Below, piece after piece: positions 43,962-52,607 of a stretch of DNA of 64,000 bases (position 1 is the first letter of the stretch; every line of letters begins with the position of its first letter). The position numbers were made by a program, and so were the translations under genes. The notes under the pieces were generated by a model that had not been told where the DNA came from, did no database searches, and was given only the letters and a program-made list of their open reading frames with translations. This DNA is from Chthonomonadaceae bacterium (GTDB lineage Bacteria; Armatimonadota; Chthonomonadetes; Chthonomonadales; Chthonomonadaceae), in contig DAIDHN010000009.1 in NCBI GenBank assembly GCA_027459665.1, positions 19,110 to 83,109 of the forward strand, read 5' to 3'.

Positions 43962-44339
43962 AATTACTCCATTGGTTGGGGAAGTAGAATTTGAAAAAAA
44001 CTGCATCTGCCTGCCTGTACAAGGATTAGGTTCAGCTGTTTTCATTCCCTAAATTGAATTATAAACGTAAATGAAAATTAAGTCAATCATATTAGTATTA
44101 AATTATTTATAGTTTGCGTGTTATTTATTGCACATATGCAAAAAACAGAGGGCGGCGATATTCTTTTGTGAACAACTGGAGGGCAGGCGCAGAAAGTATG
44201 CAAAATCCGTCGGTTGGCGTAAAACATGCTTTGTTTTCTGTCACACTTGTGCGAGGCAGCGAGTATACTTTTATTGTTTGCGTTGTGATGAGAGGCTGGT
44301 ACCTCTCACATAGACACTGTTACCAAGGGAGACCCAAAC
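43962..44339. other. Divergent AT-rich region between cytochrome c and Rieske genes
   Basis: The region from 44050 to 44160 is AT-rich. A small inverted repeat (44289-44308, TGAGAGG and CCTCTCA with a six-base loop) lies 32 bases before the Rieske start and may shape its leader. TATACT near 44270 is a possible -10. No gene or RNA is recognised. Confidence 0.4.
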
Positions 44340-44771
44340 ATGGAAGAGAGAGATTGTGAGCCTTGCATGAGCCGCCGGGAACTGCTGGCTGGCATAGCTG
44401 CCGGAACAGTAGCTGCCGCCCTGCCTCTTGCTGAAGGCGCTGAGGCTGCACCTGCAAAAGCGCACTGGGTAGAGGTAGGCAAAGGAACAGAGTTTACCGC
44501 CACCCCCAAGCTGGTGAAGGCTGCAGGCCACCCTGTGTTTATAGTGCGTGATGCCAAGCACCATCTTCATGCCATTTCCGGCAAATGCACCCACCGCGGC
44601 TGCACCGTGGGCTGGGAGGCTTCTGCACACAAATTCCACTGTCCCTGCCATGGCGCCGAGTTCAGCGAGGCTGGCAAGGTGGAGCATGGCCCTGCACAAA
44701 AACCCCTTCCGGTGGTGCAGGTACACGAGATGCACGGCAAGGTAAGCGTAAACATTGCGGGCCTGATGTAG
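44340..44771 (+). CDS. Tat-exported Rieske [2Fe-2S] protein
   Basis: This 143-residue protein has a twin-arginine signal (SRRELLAG) at its N-terminus. The cluster ligands are Cys83-x-His85 (GKCTHRGC) and Cys101-x2-His104 (CPCHGAEF), with Cys88 and Cys103 placed for the stabilising disulfide. This marks a high-potential Rieske protein of the cytochrome bc/arsenite-oxidase type. It is shorter than QcrA proteins and no cytochrome b gene is adjacent, so it may act alone as a small periplasmic electron carrier. GGGAG precedes the ATG by eight bases. Divergent from the cytochrome c gene, suggesting shared regulation. Confidence 0.9.
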   Translation: MEERDCEPCMSRRELLAGIAAGTVAAALPLAEGAEAAPAKAHWVEVGKGTEFTATPKLVKAAGHPVFIVRDAKHHLHAISGKCTHRGCTVGWEASAHKFHCPCHGAEFSEAGKVEHGPAQKPLPVVQVHEMHGKVSVNIAGLM

Positions 44772-44821
44772 TAGAGCAGTATGGAGAGGACGGTTGAGTC
44801 AAATCAGCCGTCCTTACACAA

Positions 44822-45694
44822 TCATGAGTCTGTGTGTTCGGGCTTGCCCTGCAGCCAGTCTTGCAGTGAGGCAGTTTTGCAGGGGTATTTTTTGCTTCGG
44901 GCCAGAAAGCCTGCTCCGTGGCCGGGCATGGGGTCTTGGTCTGTGGGCTGGTAGCGCAGGTCTACGCTCCAGCGCACCTTTTGCGATCGGTTGGGTGTAG
45001 ACATATGCACGCACCTGTCATTGAAGATAATCACCCCTCCCCGCTGCAGCGGCAGCATAACCGGTTCTCTGCGTTTTGCAATGCGCTGCAGATGCTGCTC
45101 ATCTACTTCGGTGTAGCCTGTGCCAGTTATTTGTTCGCTGTGCCATGACAGCAGGCGGGTGCGGTGTGTGCGCGGCCAAATATGCAGGCAGCCGTTTTCT
45201 TCGTCTGCATTCACCAGCGGCACCCAAACGGTTATAACGGGGTTTGCGTTGGCATCTGGCCAGTAAGAGCGGTCTTGATGCCAGGGGACAGCACCTGCTG
45301 CCACCCCTGGCACTTTGGGGCGTGTATTGTACACCGGATTGGCGAATATCTCTGCGCCAATGAGGCTTTCTACCATATCGAGTATTACGGGCCGGGTCAT
45401 CAGGTGAAAGTAGCCGGGCCTGCGTTCTCTCCACGAGCGGCCGTATCGTAAAAACTCCTGGTCTGTTTTGCCTGCAAACAGCAGGGCAAGGCGGGTTTCA
45501 AAAGAGGCTTGCTGATACAGAGAGTCTATGCGGCCTTCCCGGTTAAGTTGCTGTGCAATCTCTTCCACCTTTTCTTCCATAGCCTGCTGTACCGGCAGCA
45601 GGTCTTCTTCCTGCAGCACATCCGGCAGCAAAAGATAGCCTTCTTCCCGATAAAAATCTATTTGCCTGCTGTTCAGTTTTCCGTTTGTATCCAC
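44822..45694 (-). CDS. Phytanoyl-CoA dioxygenase (PhyH)-family Fe(II)/2-oxoglutarate oxygenase
   Basis: This 290-residue cytoplasmic enzyme has the facial triad His139, Asp141 (VPWHQDRSYW) and His230 (RCVHMSTPNRS), with Arg residues after it for 2-oxoglutarate. VWVPLVNADEENGCLHIWPRTH is typical of PhyH. The N-terminal LNSRQIDFYREEGYLLLPDVL opening is also standard. The substrate is unknown; family members act on acyl-CoAs, small natural products or modified amino acids. GTG start, six bases after AGGGGG. Convergent with the Rieske gene. Confidence 0.88.
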   Translation of the reverse strand: MDTNGKLNSRQIDFYREEGYLLLPDVLQEEDLLPVQQAMEEKVEEIAQQLNREGRIDSLYQQASFETRLALLFAGKTDQEFLRYGRSWRERRPGYFHLMTRPVILDMVESLIGAEIFANPVYNTRPKVPGVAAGAVPWHQDRSYWPDANANPVITVWVPLVNADEENGCLHIWPRTHRTRLLSWHSEQITGTGYTEVDEQHLQRIAKRREPVMLPLQRGGVIIFNDRCVHMSTPNRSQKVRWSVDLRYQPTDQDPMPGHGAGFLARSKKYPCKTASLQDWLQGKPEHTDS

Positions 45695-45879
45695 TGTATG
45701 CCCCCTGCATATACGCTTACGCCCGGTATATTTTTACCTCATGGGCGCCAGAAAACAGGGAGTGAGGCTGAACGGGGCAGGCTTTTGTTTAGTGCTGGCA
45801 AAAACATAGTAATGTTTCCTGTTATGTATGCGATGTGACCGGCCAAAAATAGTTCGAATTGCACAGGAGGCATTTGGCC

Positions 45880-47223
45880 ATGGTACAGACAAACAAAAAT
45901 GGACATCTGGAATTAAAGTTCAACGCAGAGCGCACGCAGGTGCATGCCACAATACATCCACCTGTTGGGGTAGGAATCGCCATTACAGCCCAGGATATAA
46001 TGGAGCGCCTTAAAAACATGGGCGTGTCTTATGGAATTCGTGAGCAGGCAATAAGGGATGGCGTGCATTTGGCGGAGGAAACATCCAACCCAACAACAGT
46101 ACTGGTTGCCCAGAGTGTGCTGCCGCAGGATGGAATAGACGCGATGGTACATTACCACATCAACGTGGAAGAAGCCAGCCAACCGCTGCCTAATAATGTG
46201 TTTGGCAAAACAGACTGGCTGCAGGTTTCTCCCAAGCGTATGATGAGCTCTGGCGCTTTGCTTGCGAGCATTACCCCGGCACAGCCTGGTTCTCCGGGTA
46301 AGACCCTCACTTTGCCCATCAATAACATACTGCCCAGACAAGGCAAGCCTGCAGCAATTTCTGCAGGAGATAATGTAGCCTATTCTACTGACAAACTTCA
46401 TCTGAGAGCCGAATATGAGGGCTGCATTGTGCTGCACATGGAAAAAATTTCTCTTATCGCAATGCAGCGGGCAGCGAGTCGGATACGCGGCGGAAACCAC
46501 AGTTATGTAAAAGGAGCTGTGCTGCTGGATGGTGCAGAGGGGGCAAACCTGGAAATAGGTGATTTTCTTGCAGCCAGAGGCACACTGCGAGGCTGCCGCA
46601 TTCGTGTTCATGGCGACCTGTATATAGAGAACGCAGAAGATTGCATGGTGCTTGCCGACGGTGATGTGTATGTAACAGGCACAGTGAAAAATTGTGAAAT
46701 TGTGTGCCCCGGCGTATTGAAAGCAGCCAAAGGCAGTATTCTGCTGGGAGGTTCGCTTTGCGCTACCAAAGGGATTCATGCCGACGTGATAGGAGATGAA
46801 AGCTTTACTGCTACAGAACTGCAAACAGGGCAGGATCGGTTCAATTTGATTAGAAAACGTGAAATAGAAGAGGAGATGCAGGAGTGCGAGAAGAATAGAG
46901 AACGTATAGTGATTGCCTTGCGGTCTCTAACCAAACTGTCTGCACTGAATGATGAGCGCAGAGCCATGGTGCAGAAGCTACAGGATCAGCTTCGCCATAC
47001 AGAAGACCGCATTCGCGATTTGCATGGCTGCAAGCGAATGCTTGCGCTTGACAGCCGTGAAGTGGAGTCGGGAGTTGTGACAGCAGACCATATTCATCCG
47101 GGTGTATGGGTGCGTATAGGCTCTGCTGCTCTGCAGACTGAAAATTCGATATTGCATACCCAGTTTGTGCGCAGCGCAGGGGGCAAATCTGTACAGACTA
47201 CTACTGTAGCGTCTGCCGCCTGA
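45880..47223 (+). CDS. FapA/DUF342 family protein
   Basis: This 447-residue protein has the FapA-type N-terminal part (APQ-like segments such as SGALLASITPAQPGSPGKTL), followed by a right-handed beta-helix with short repeats (GAEGANLEIGDFLAARGTL, GCRIRVHGDLYIENAEDCMV, GDVYVTGTVKNCEIV). The C-terminal region is a coiled coil (KREIEEEMQECEKNRERIV). FapA members bind DNA or cyclic nucleotides, or act in cell-shape and motility functions in different bacteria; no specific role can be fixed here. Start at the ATG at 45880, nine bases after AGGAGG. An acidic protein and a peptidase follow, probably co-transcribed. Confidence 0.82.
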   Translation: MVQTNKNGHLELKFNAERTQVHATIHPPVGVGIAITAQDIMERLKNMGVSYGIREQAIRDGVHLAEETSNPTTVLVAQSVLPQDGIDAMVHYHINVEEASQPLPNNVFGKTDWLQVSPKRMMSSGALLASITPAQPGSPGKTLTLPINNILPRQGKPAAISAGDNVAYSTDKLHLRAEYEGCIVLHMEKISLIAMQRAASRIRGGNHSYVKGAVLLDGAEGANLEIGDFLAARGTLRGCRIRVHGDLYIENAEDCMVLADGDVYVTGTVKNCEIVCPGVLKAAKGSILLGGSLCATKGIHADVIGDESFTATELQTGQDRFNLIRKREIEEEMQECEKNRERIVIALRSLTKLSALNDERRAMVQKLQDQLRHTEDRIRDLHGCKRMLALDSREVESGVVTADHIHPGVWVRIGSAALQTENSILHTQFVRSAGGKSVQTTTVASAA

Positions 47224-47268
47224 CTTCTGCCAGCAGCAAGGGTATTAGGTGCTGAGAAGGAGTGGCTT

Positions 47269-47598
47269 GTGGAAACACGTTTCAAACTGACCAGACTGGT
47301 TCGCACGCATTCTTCAGAAATCTATCTGGTTTGGGAGGGCGAGCAGCGTGTAGGTCAGATAGATGTGCATTTCGCTCACGACACCATACATGCAACGGTG
47401 ATATTTGAAACCGATTTCAATGTGCAGGATGAGGAAGAGCTGATGGCGCAGATAGATGACGACATTGTTTCATCTTACCTGCCGCGTTTTGAGCGTGAAG
47501 ATTTTGTTGTACACGTGTTTAGAGGAGAGGAAATCAGCCGCTATACCGATTGTTCAGGCTCTTTGGATGATATAGACGAAGAAGACGAGGAGGAGTAG
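47269..47598 (+). CDS. Small acidic hypothetical protein
   Basis: This 109-residue protein has a beta-strand core (KLTRLVRTHSSEIYLVWEGE, VGQIDVHF, TVIFETDF) and an extremely acidic tail (SLDDIDEEDEEE). No known family. GTG start with AAGGAG at seven bases. It lies 45 bases after the FapA gene and five bases before the VanX-like gene. The charge suggests interaction with a basic partner. Confidence 0.55.
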   Translation: METRFKLTRLVRTHSSEIYLVWEGEQRVGQIDVHFAHDTIHATVIFETDFNVQDEEELMAQIDDDIVSSYLPRFEREDFVVHVFRGEEISRYTDCSGSLDDIDEEDEEE

Positions 47599-47603
47599 CC
47601 AGT

Positions 47604-48605
47604 ATGCCACGCACCACTTTGCAGGGAGCGCCCGAACCAATTGCTGCGCTCAACAAAGTACACATGACAGAGCTGGCTCTGCCCTGGGAAGAGAGAGAAC
47701 CGCTGGTAGATGTGCGAACCTACTGCAGTGCAATAGAGTGGCGGCCGCATGTGTGCCCCTATCTGCGCAAGACAGCCGCTGATATGCTCAATGAGGCGCA
47801 GGCCGCCCTGCCTGCCGGTTTCAAACTGATTGCCGGCACTGCTCTGCGCACTCTGCATATGCAAAAGGGAGGCTGGGACGGTTATTTCAACCGAATGAAA
47901 GAAGAGCATCCCAATTGGCCGCTGTCGGCACTGCGGCGTGCAACCAACCATTTTTTCGCTCCTTATGACCAGAAAGCGCCTCCCGGACACTGTACGGGGG
48001 GCGCTGTAGATGTTGGCCTTCTGAACCCGCAGGGCGAAGCGCTGGATATGACTGCGCCAACCAAAGGCTGGGAAGCAGCCTATACCTGGTCAGACAAAAT
48101 ATCGGCAGAGGCAAAACAGAACCGCATGATGATGGTGGAAGCCATGCTTGGGGCAGGGTTTTCAAACTGCAGAGATGAATACTGGCACTATTCTTATGGC
48201 GATTCTGCCTGGGCAGTTCGCACCGGGCGCAATGAGTGCCCCTATGGCTGGACTTATGCTCCAGTGGCGCTTGAAACATGCTTTGAGGGAGGCAGGGCAG
48301 GCGAAATTTCGGTAGTTTTTGAGCGCAATAAAAATGGCAGGCCCGTATGTGCAAAAGCAGAGTTGTATGCACCAGAAGGCGAAACGGGCTTTATGGCCGG
48401 ACTGTTTTGGGCCAGGGATGCGGAGGTGGAACTGACTGTGCATACCAATTCAACTAACAGAACGGTTTACAAAAGCGCCGACAGAAAAACCTGGGAACCC
48501 GTTGAGATAGAAAAGCCTTTGAGCGATGGCGTTTTGTTCTCGCTGGTACCGCAGTTCGACCGAATTTACTTTACAGATACCCTGCCAGAACAGAAAGAGG
48601 AATAG
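47604..48605 (+). CDS. VanX/M15-type D,D-dipeptidase-like metallopeptidase with extra C-terminal domain
   Basis: This 333-residue protein has M15 zinc-peptidase ligands: His129 and Asp136 in GHCTGGAVDVG, and Glu192-x2-His195 in DEYWHYSYGD. These match VanX (D-Ala-D-Ala dipeptidase) catalytic residues. Residues 1-210 are the catalytic part; a beta-rich domain of about 110 residues follows (ISVVFERNKNGRPVCAK onward), not found in VanX. No signal peptide is visible, consistent with cytoplasmic VanX-like action on peptidoglycan-related dipeptides. Substrate is inferred. GGAG lies eight bases before the ATG. Confidence 0.8.
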   Translation: MPRTTLQGAPEPIAALNKVHMTELALPWEEREPLVDVRTYCSAIEWRPHVCPYLRKTAADMLNEAQAALPAGFKLIAGTALRTLHMQKGGWDGYFNRMKEEHPNWPLSALRRATNHFFAPYDQKAPPGHCTGGAVDVGLLNPQGEALDMTAPTKGWEAAYTWSDKISAEAKQNRMMMVEAMLGAGFSNCRDEYWHYSYGDSAWAVRTGRNECPYGWTYAPVALETCFEGGRAGEISVVFERNKNGRPVCAKAELYAPEGETGFMAGLFWARDAEVELTVHTNSTNRTVYKSADRKTWEPVEIEKPLSDGVLFSLVPQFDRIYFTDTLPEQKEE

Positions 48606-48686
48606 GCTGCCTGCTTTTTGAGATGCAGAGTTTGGAAGAAGCCATGCGTATAAATAAGCAAGTGATATAAGTATGCGGAGTATATT

Positions 48687-49712
48687 ATGCAAAAACCGCG
48701 CTGTCAGGGCTATATCAGTCATCATGAGTGTAATGAGGTATGGCAGGTTATAGCCCGGGGCAGGGGTGAGCTGGAGCGCGGTCTGCGCCCAGGCAGTTCT
48801 GCCAGCGAATATGAGCAGGTGGTACGTCTGCTTGAGCTACTGTGGCACCCCAGCAAAAAAATACAGCGCGCCGCCGCTCTTGCACTGCCCGGAGGCAGCT
48901 GCAAAACACACTACACCCCTCACTACGGCCATTTCGCCATGGCGCTGCTGCAGACTGTTCGCGGAGACGCTGCCTGTGCGCAAAACCGGCTGGCATGCGT
49001 GCAGCGGGTAGAAACAGCGCTTGAGCAGATGCTGCAAAAAAACACTGCCGATCTGCGCAGCATGAGCAGTATGCACTACTCTTTTCTTAGCAATTCGCTC
49101 TACCTTGCGCTGCTGGCAACCTGCCGGGATATTGTTGAAAGCATTCGCAGGCTGCAGGTACAGCAGGCGCAGGCAGTACTGTGCGATCTGCTTCATGTGC
49201 TGGTGCGGCCGCACCCATTCAGCCGCATCAACAGCGCCGATGCTGCCGCGCTTAGCCGCGCCGTTTCTCGTGCTTTTGCAAGTATGAGGCCAGAGGCGAC
49301 GCCGCAGTTGTTTGCCGACCTGATACATGCTGATCCGCTTAGACGCAGGGCCTCTGCCGCGGTGCTGGAGTGCATCACCGATGTACGCGCTGTGCCTTTT
49401 TTGCTGCAGGCGCTGCAGCATATCGATGTCTCGCAGTCTTCGCCGCTGATTGCATGTTTGGGCAGACTGGGCGATGACCGCGCCCTGCCTGCGCTTGCAG
49501 GACTGACAGCCAGCCGTCATCTTAAAATTCGCCGTGCCTCTCAAGCTGCACTGCAGTCTATACAACGCAGCAGGCATGGCCTGCCCAGTGCCGTGCTTTT
49601 GCGGCCAGTGCGCCTGCTGCCCGAACAAATGCGCGGCTTGCTGCGTCCCATTTGCAGAACTCTATCTGAACCGCCAGAAATACTGCTGCATCCTGCAGAG
49701 GAGCCGTTATGA
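48687..49712 (+). CDS. HEAT-repeat-like hypothetical protein, first of a pair
   Basis: This 341-residue soluble protein is helical with HEAT/PBS-lyase-like repeats, clearest at the C-terminal half (PLRRRASAAVLECITDVRAV, PLIACLGRLGDDRALPALAGL, HLKIRRASQAALQSI). There is no signal. GGAG is six bases before the ATG. It overlaps the next gene by four bases (ATGA), so the two are co-translated. Function unknown; HEAT repeats usually bind proteins. Confidence 0.65.
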   Translation: MQKPRCQGYISHHECNEVWQVIARGRGELERGLRPGSSASEYEQVVRLLELLWHPSKKIQRAAALALPGGSCKTHYTPHYGHFAMALLQTVRGDAACAQNRLACVQRVETALEQMLQKNTADLRSMSSMHYSFLSNSLYLALLATCRDIVESIRRLQVQQAQAVLCDLLHVLVRPHPFSRINSADAAALSRAVSRAFASMRPEATPQLFADLIHADPLRRRASAAVLECITDVRAVPFLLQALQHIDVSQSSPLIACLGRLGDDRALPALAGLTASRHLKIRRASQAALQSIQRSRHGLPSAVLLRPVRLLPEQMRGLLRPICRTLSEPPEILLHPAEEPL

Positions 49713-50611
49713 TCACTGATGTTAGCTATTATCAGTCCAATCGTTTTTTGGGTACGCTTTGGAATTGCGACCCTGCACGAGTAATGCGCTCCGCCTGCCA
49801 GTTGTATGCCCCTCTGCCTGGCCGGCCATCTGCGTCTCCTGAACTGACTACCCGCACCCTGGAAAGATTTCTTGAACACCTGCATGTGCGGCAGAGTACT
49901 CGCCCAAAGCTGCTGACAATACGTTTTCAGGCAGCTGCGCAGGCTGCAGCAGACGTGATTGAGGAGCTGTGTGCGGTGCGGTCTTCCCCTTCTCTAGATC
50001 AGCAGATAGCCATAGCCCTGCGGCCTGTGTATCGCATGCATACAGAAAAACTTGCCGAAAGCATCTGCCTTTGCTACTATACAATGGCCAATGGTCCCTG
50101 GGCCATCAACCTTACCCGCCCTCAAAGCTTCTCCATGAAGAACAGTTTGGGCGGCGCGCTCTGCTCAATGCCGCCTGCCTGTCTGCTTCCTTTTTGGAGG
50201 CATTTGCAGGATGGAACAGCACTCTGGCAGCATTCTCTTGGCATGGGGCTGCGCGCTTTGGGGCAGGCACATGCGGTGAACCACCTGTTGTTTGGGCTGC
50301 AGCACTGCCAGAACCACACGCTGCGCATTACGCTGGTACTCACCCTGGAGCAAATTGGCGAACCTGCAGCCATGGATACACTACATAGACTGGAACGTGA
50401 TGTTGCCAGCACAGACTGGCCGCTGGCGCGCCAGATAGCCAGGGCGCTGCAGGTAATAGAGCACCAAAACCGCGGCAACAGCGCACTTTCGCTGCTTCGC
50501 CCAGCAGCGGTGCAGTACGATGAGAATGAGATGCTGCGTTTGCCGGCTGCAGATAATGATTTGCTGAGAATAGTGCTGCCGGAAAAGCCTTCTTCTAAAG
50601 AAAACCTCTGA
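49709..50611 (+). CDS. HEAT-repeat-like hypothetical protein, second of a pair
   Basis: This is a 300-residue helical protein, weakly similar in build to its upstream partner, with HEAT-like segments (TLRITLVLTLEQIGEPAAMD, PLARQIARALQVIE). It starts within the upstream gene (ATGA). No signal and no catalytic motif. The unpaired Cys-rich middle (CSMPPACLLPFWRHL) is unexplained. I infer a two-protein complex with the previous gene product. A hairpin follows immediately. Confidence 0.6.
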   Translation: MITDVSYYQSNRFLGTLWNCDPARVMRSACQLYAPLPGRPSASPELTTRTLERFLEHLHVRQSTRPKLLTIRFQAAAQAAADVIEELCAVRSSPSLDQQIAIALRPVYRMHTEKLAESICLCYYTMANGPWAINLTRPQSFSMKNSLGGALCSMPPACLLPFWRHLQDGTALWQHSLGMGLRALGQAHAVNHLLFGLQHCQNHTLRITLVLTLEQIGEPAAMDTLHRLERDVASTDWPLARQIARALQVIEHQNRGNSALSLLRPAAVQYDENEMLRLPAADNDLLRIVLPEKPSSKENL

Positions 50612-50632
50612 CCAGCTGAGGCCGGTCAGAGG
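50605..50632. terminator. Bidirectional hairpin between convergent genes
   Basis: CCTCTGACC (50605-50613) and GGTCAGAGG (50624-50632) form a perfect nine-pair stem. On the minus strand it is followed by TTTTCTTT, so it works best as a Rho-independent terminator for the GloVer gene that ends at 50658. On the plus strand it overlaps the last bases of the HEAT gene. Confidence 0.75.
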
Positions 50633-50657
50633 GAGATTGGATGAAACGCACGGATAG

Positions 50658-52433
50658 TCAGTTTAGAGTGATCGGCGTGAAATAGTTCCATGTGCCTGAC
50701 AGATAACTGAAGCCCTGCGCCAGAACGATGCGTGTGGCCTTTGCATACCTGGGAAGCTCTACAACGTATCCGGTTTCCTGCCTTGTATAGAGTGTGACGG
50801 CATGAAAATTCAGTACAGAAAGATGATTGTTTGTGAGGGAATACATGCAGTACAGCAAATTCAGATTGACTGCCGGAGCGGTTCCCTGATTCGAAAGCAG
50901 GAAATATGCGTAATTGTGTGTAGCCGTCTGAGTAATTTTGACCAGACTCAGATTCAGGTTTATAGAGCCAATTGGGAGTATCCAGCACATGGACGAGTTG
51001 AGTGCGGGGTCTACCACCTTGATTATGTTTGCACCGGTATGCAGCACACTGCCCTGCACATCTATCCTGATGCTGTAAGGGCTTATCACTTCAGGCGTGT
51101 AGGAGATGCCATTGATTTGCAGCAGGTCTTGAGGGGTAAACCCTGTTCCATATACTTTGAGAAGAAGACCTCCTTGTGGAATGGAAGAGAGGGTGTTTGG
51201 GCCAGTTTCGGTGATGCTGGGGCCAAATCTGACTACGGTTCCACTGTAGCTGACATTTCCCTGCATGGTAGTGAGGTAGAGTAAGCCCTGTTTGTCTGCC
51301 GACAGTGTACCTGCCGGATTACCATCATCGAACTGTACTCCTAGACTTCCTAGACTGTGCAGCACACCGGTGATCTGAAACGGAGCAGGGTGTGCAAGCG
51401 AGAGAGAAAAGAATGTGCCTGTGTTCTGGTTTTTACCTCCAAACATGGTGGTGCCGTATAGAATGCCTTCAGGAGAAAGATACATTCTGCATTCAGGCGT
51501 TTTTCCATCTTTTCCGGCGAAGCTGTGTATTATGTTGTAACTGTATCCTGTAGCAGAGCGAAGAAGTGCGTACACAGTGCCGCAGTTGTATTGTCCCCCC
51601 TGGCTGGTTACACCATAAATGTTTCCATTACTGTCTAGGGTAACTCCGTTGAGAGGAATGCTGCCATCATGCAGGCTGCCGGTAAAACTGTGCAACACGG
51701 TACAGGTAAACGACCCATTGGCATTGCCAGTTAATTTGTACACTTCGCCGTCGCCGTATGCTCCCCCGTAATTCCATGTACCGTACAGGCTGCCATGGCT
51801 GCCTGTGGTGATGCCGGAAAGCTGCTGTACGGTGCCTGGTACCGGTGGAACGGCGCAAATTACCTGATAGTTTTGAAACCCTCTGGGGGAAGCATTCAAG
51901 AGGAAAACAATACTGTTGTTACCCGCAGTACCACTTGCTGTGCCAACAATTTTTTCTTCTTTGTACCATGACAGGCGGATGTTGCGATAGCTGGCATCAA
52001 ATTGATTGCTCACATATGGCGGACCGTATGATCCATCAGAGTTGACAGGCAGAAAGAAAAGTGCGCTGTTGTGGTTTGTGCTGCTGGTATGCAGGGTTGC
52101 TCCGTACAAGTTCCCCTGAGAATCTATCAGCAGGTTGCCAACCGGGTTCTGTCCATTGGTGCCTGGCGCTCCAAAATCATACAGGTCATGGGGTACACCA
52201 TTAGGCAGTATCTCAAATACAGTCCCTTTACCGTAGTCTCCACCATTGTAGCTAACGCCATAAACGGTTCCGGTATTGCTGATAGTTACTCCTGCTGGAG
52301 CTGGCTGCCCGGAAACATAACTCCCGCTTGTAGTATACAGCAAGGTTTCCGGTTCATCGGCATGGCAGGCAGCAGTGCCTGAAAGCAGGCAGCAGAGGGT
52401 TACAAGCAAAAACAAGATGGTATTTTTCATCAT
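50658..52433 (-). CDS. Exported GloVer-repeat (choice-of-anchor) protein
   Basis: This 591-residue protein has a signal peptide (MMKNTILFLLVTLCCLLSG then TAACHA). About six repeats of a Gly/Asn-rich unit follow, each with a pattern like NIYGVTSQGGQYNCGTVYAL (examples: GTVYGVSYNGGDYGKGTVFE, SLYGTWNYGGAYGDGEVYKL). This is the choice-of-anchor tandem GloVer repeat. The C-terminal part has an IPT/TIG-like fold (GGLLLKVYGTGFTPQDLLQI). Probably extracellular, ligand unknown. The ATG at 52433 is taken, with GGAG eight bases upstream. Confidence 0.72.
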   Translation of the reverse strand: MMKNTILFLLVTLCCLLSGTAACHADEPETLLYTTSGSYVSGQPAPAGVTISNTGTVYGVSYNGGDYGKGTVFEILPNGVPHDLYDFGAPGTNGQNPVGNLLIDSQGNLYGATLHTSSTNHNSALFFLPVNSDGSYGPPYVSNQFDASYRNIRLSWYKEEKIVGTASGTAGNNSIVFLLNASPRGFQNYQVICAVPPVPGTVQQLSGITTGSHGSLYGTWNYGGAYGDGEVYKLTGNANGSFTCTVLHSFTGSLHDGSIPLNGVTLDSNGNIYGVTSQGGQYNCGTVYALLRSATGYSYNIIHSFAGKDGKTPECRMYLSPEGILYGTTMFGGKNQNTGTFFSLSLAHPAPFQITGVLHSLGSLGVQFDDGNPAGTLSADKQGLLYLTTMQGNVSYSGTVVRFGPSITETGPNTLSSIPQGGLLLKVYGTGFTPQDLLQINGISYTPEVISPYSIRIDVQGSVLHTGANIIKVVDPALNSSMCWILPIGSINLNLSLVKITQTATHNYAYFLLSNQGTAPAVNLNLLYCMYSLTNNHLSVLNFHAVTLYTRQETGYVVELPRYAKATRIVLAQGFSYLSGTWNYFTPITLN

Positions 52434-52525
52434 CGGGTTATCTCCGTCTGGTGGTGTAGTGCTAGAGTTGGATAAGCTCTTGTAAATAAACAATAACACC
52501 AATTTTTGCCGATAGCAAGATAAAA

Positions 52526-52559
52526 CCCCCTCACTGTTGCAAGTATCACAGTGAGGGGG
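52526..52559 (-). terminator. Strong Rho-independent terminator after the GH43 gene
   Basis: Twelve-base perfect arms (52526-52537, 52548-52559) pair around a 10-base loop, with TTTTAT right after the stem on the minus strand. It lies about 49 bases beyond the GH43 stop and probably ends the run of genes that begins at 59289. The rest of the gap (52434-52525) shows no feature. Confidence 0.85.
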
Positions 52560-52607
52560 TGCAATGGAACACACGTTGTTTGGAGAGTATCGTTTGTACC
52601 TGCCCGT

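Noticed and set aside
45913..46824. 303-residue minus-strand frame
   Set aside because: Shadow of the FapA/DUF342 gene, which has a good start and beta-helix repeats.
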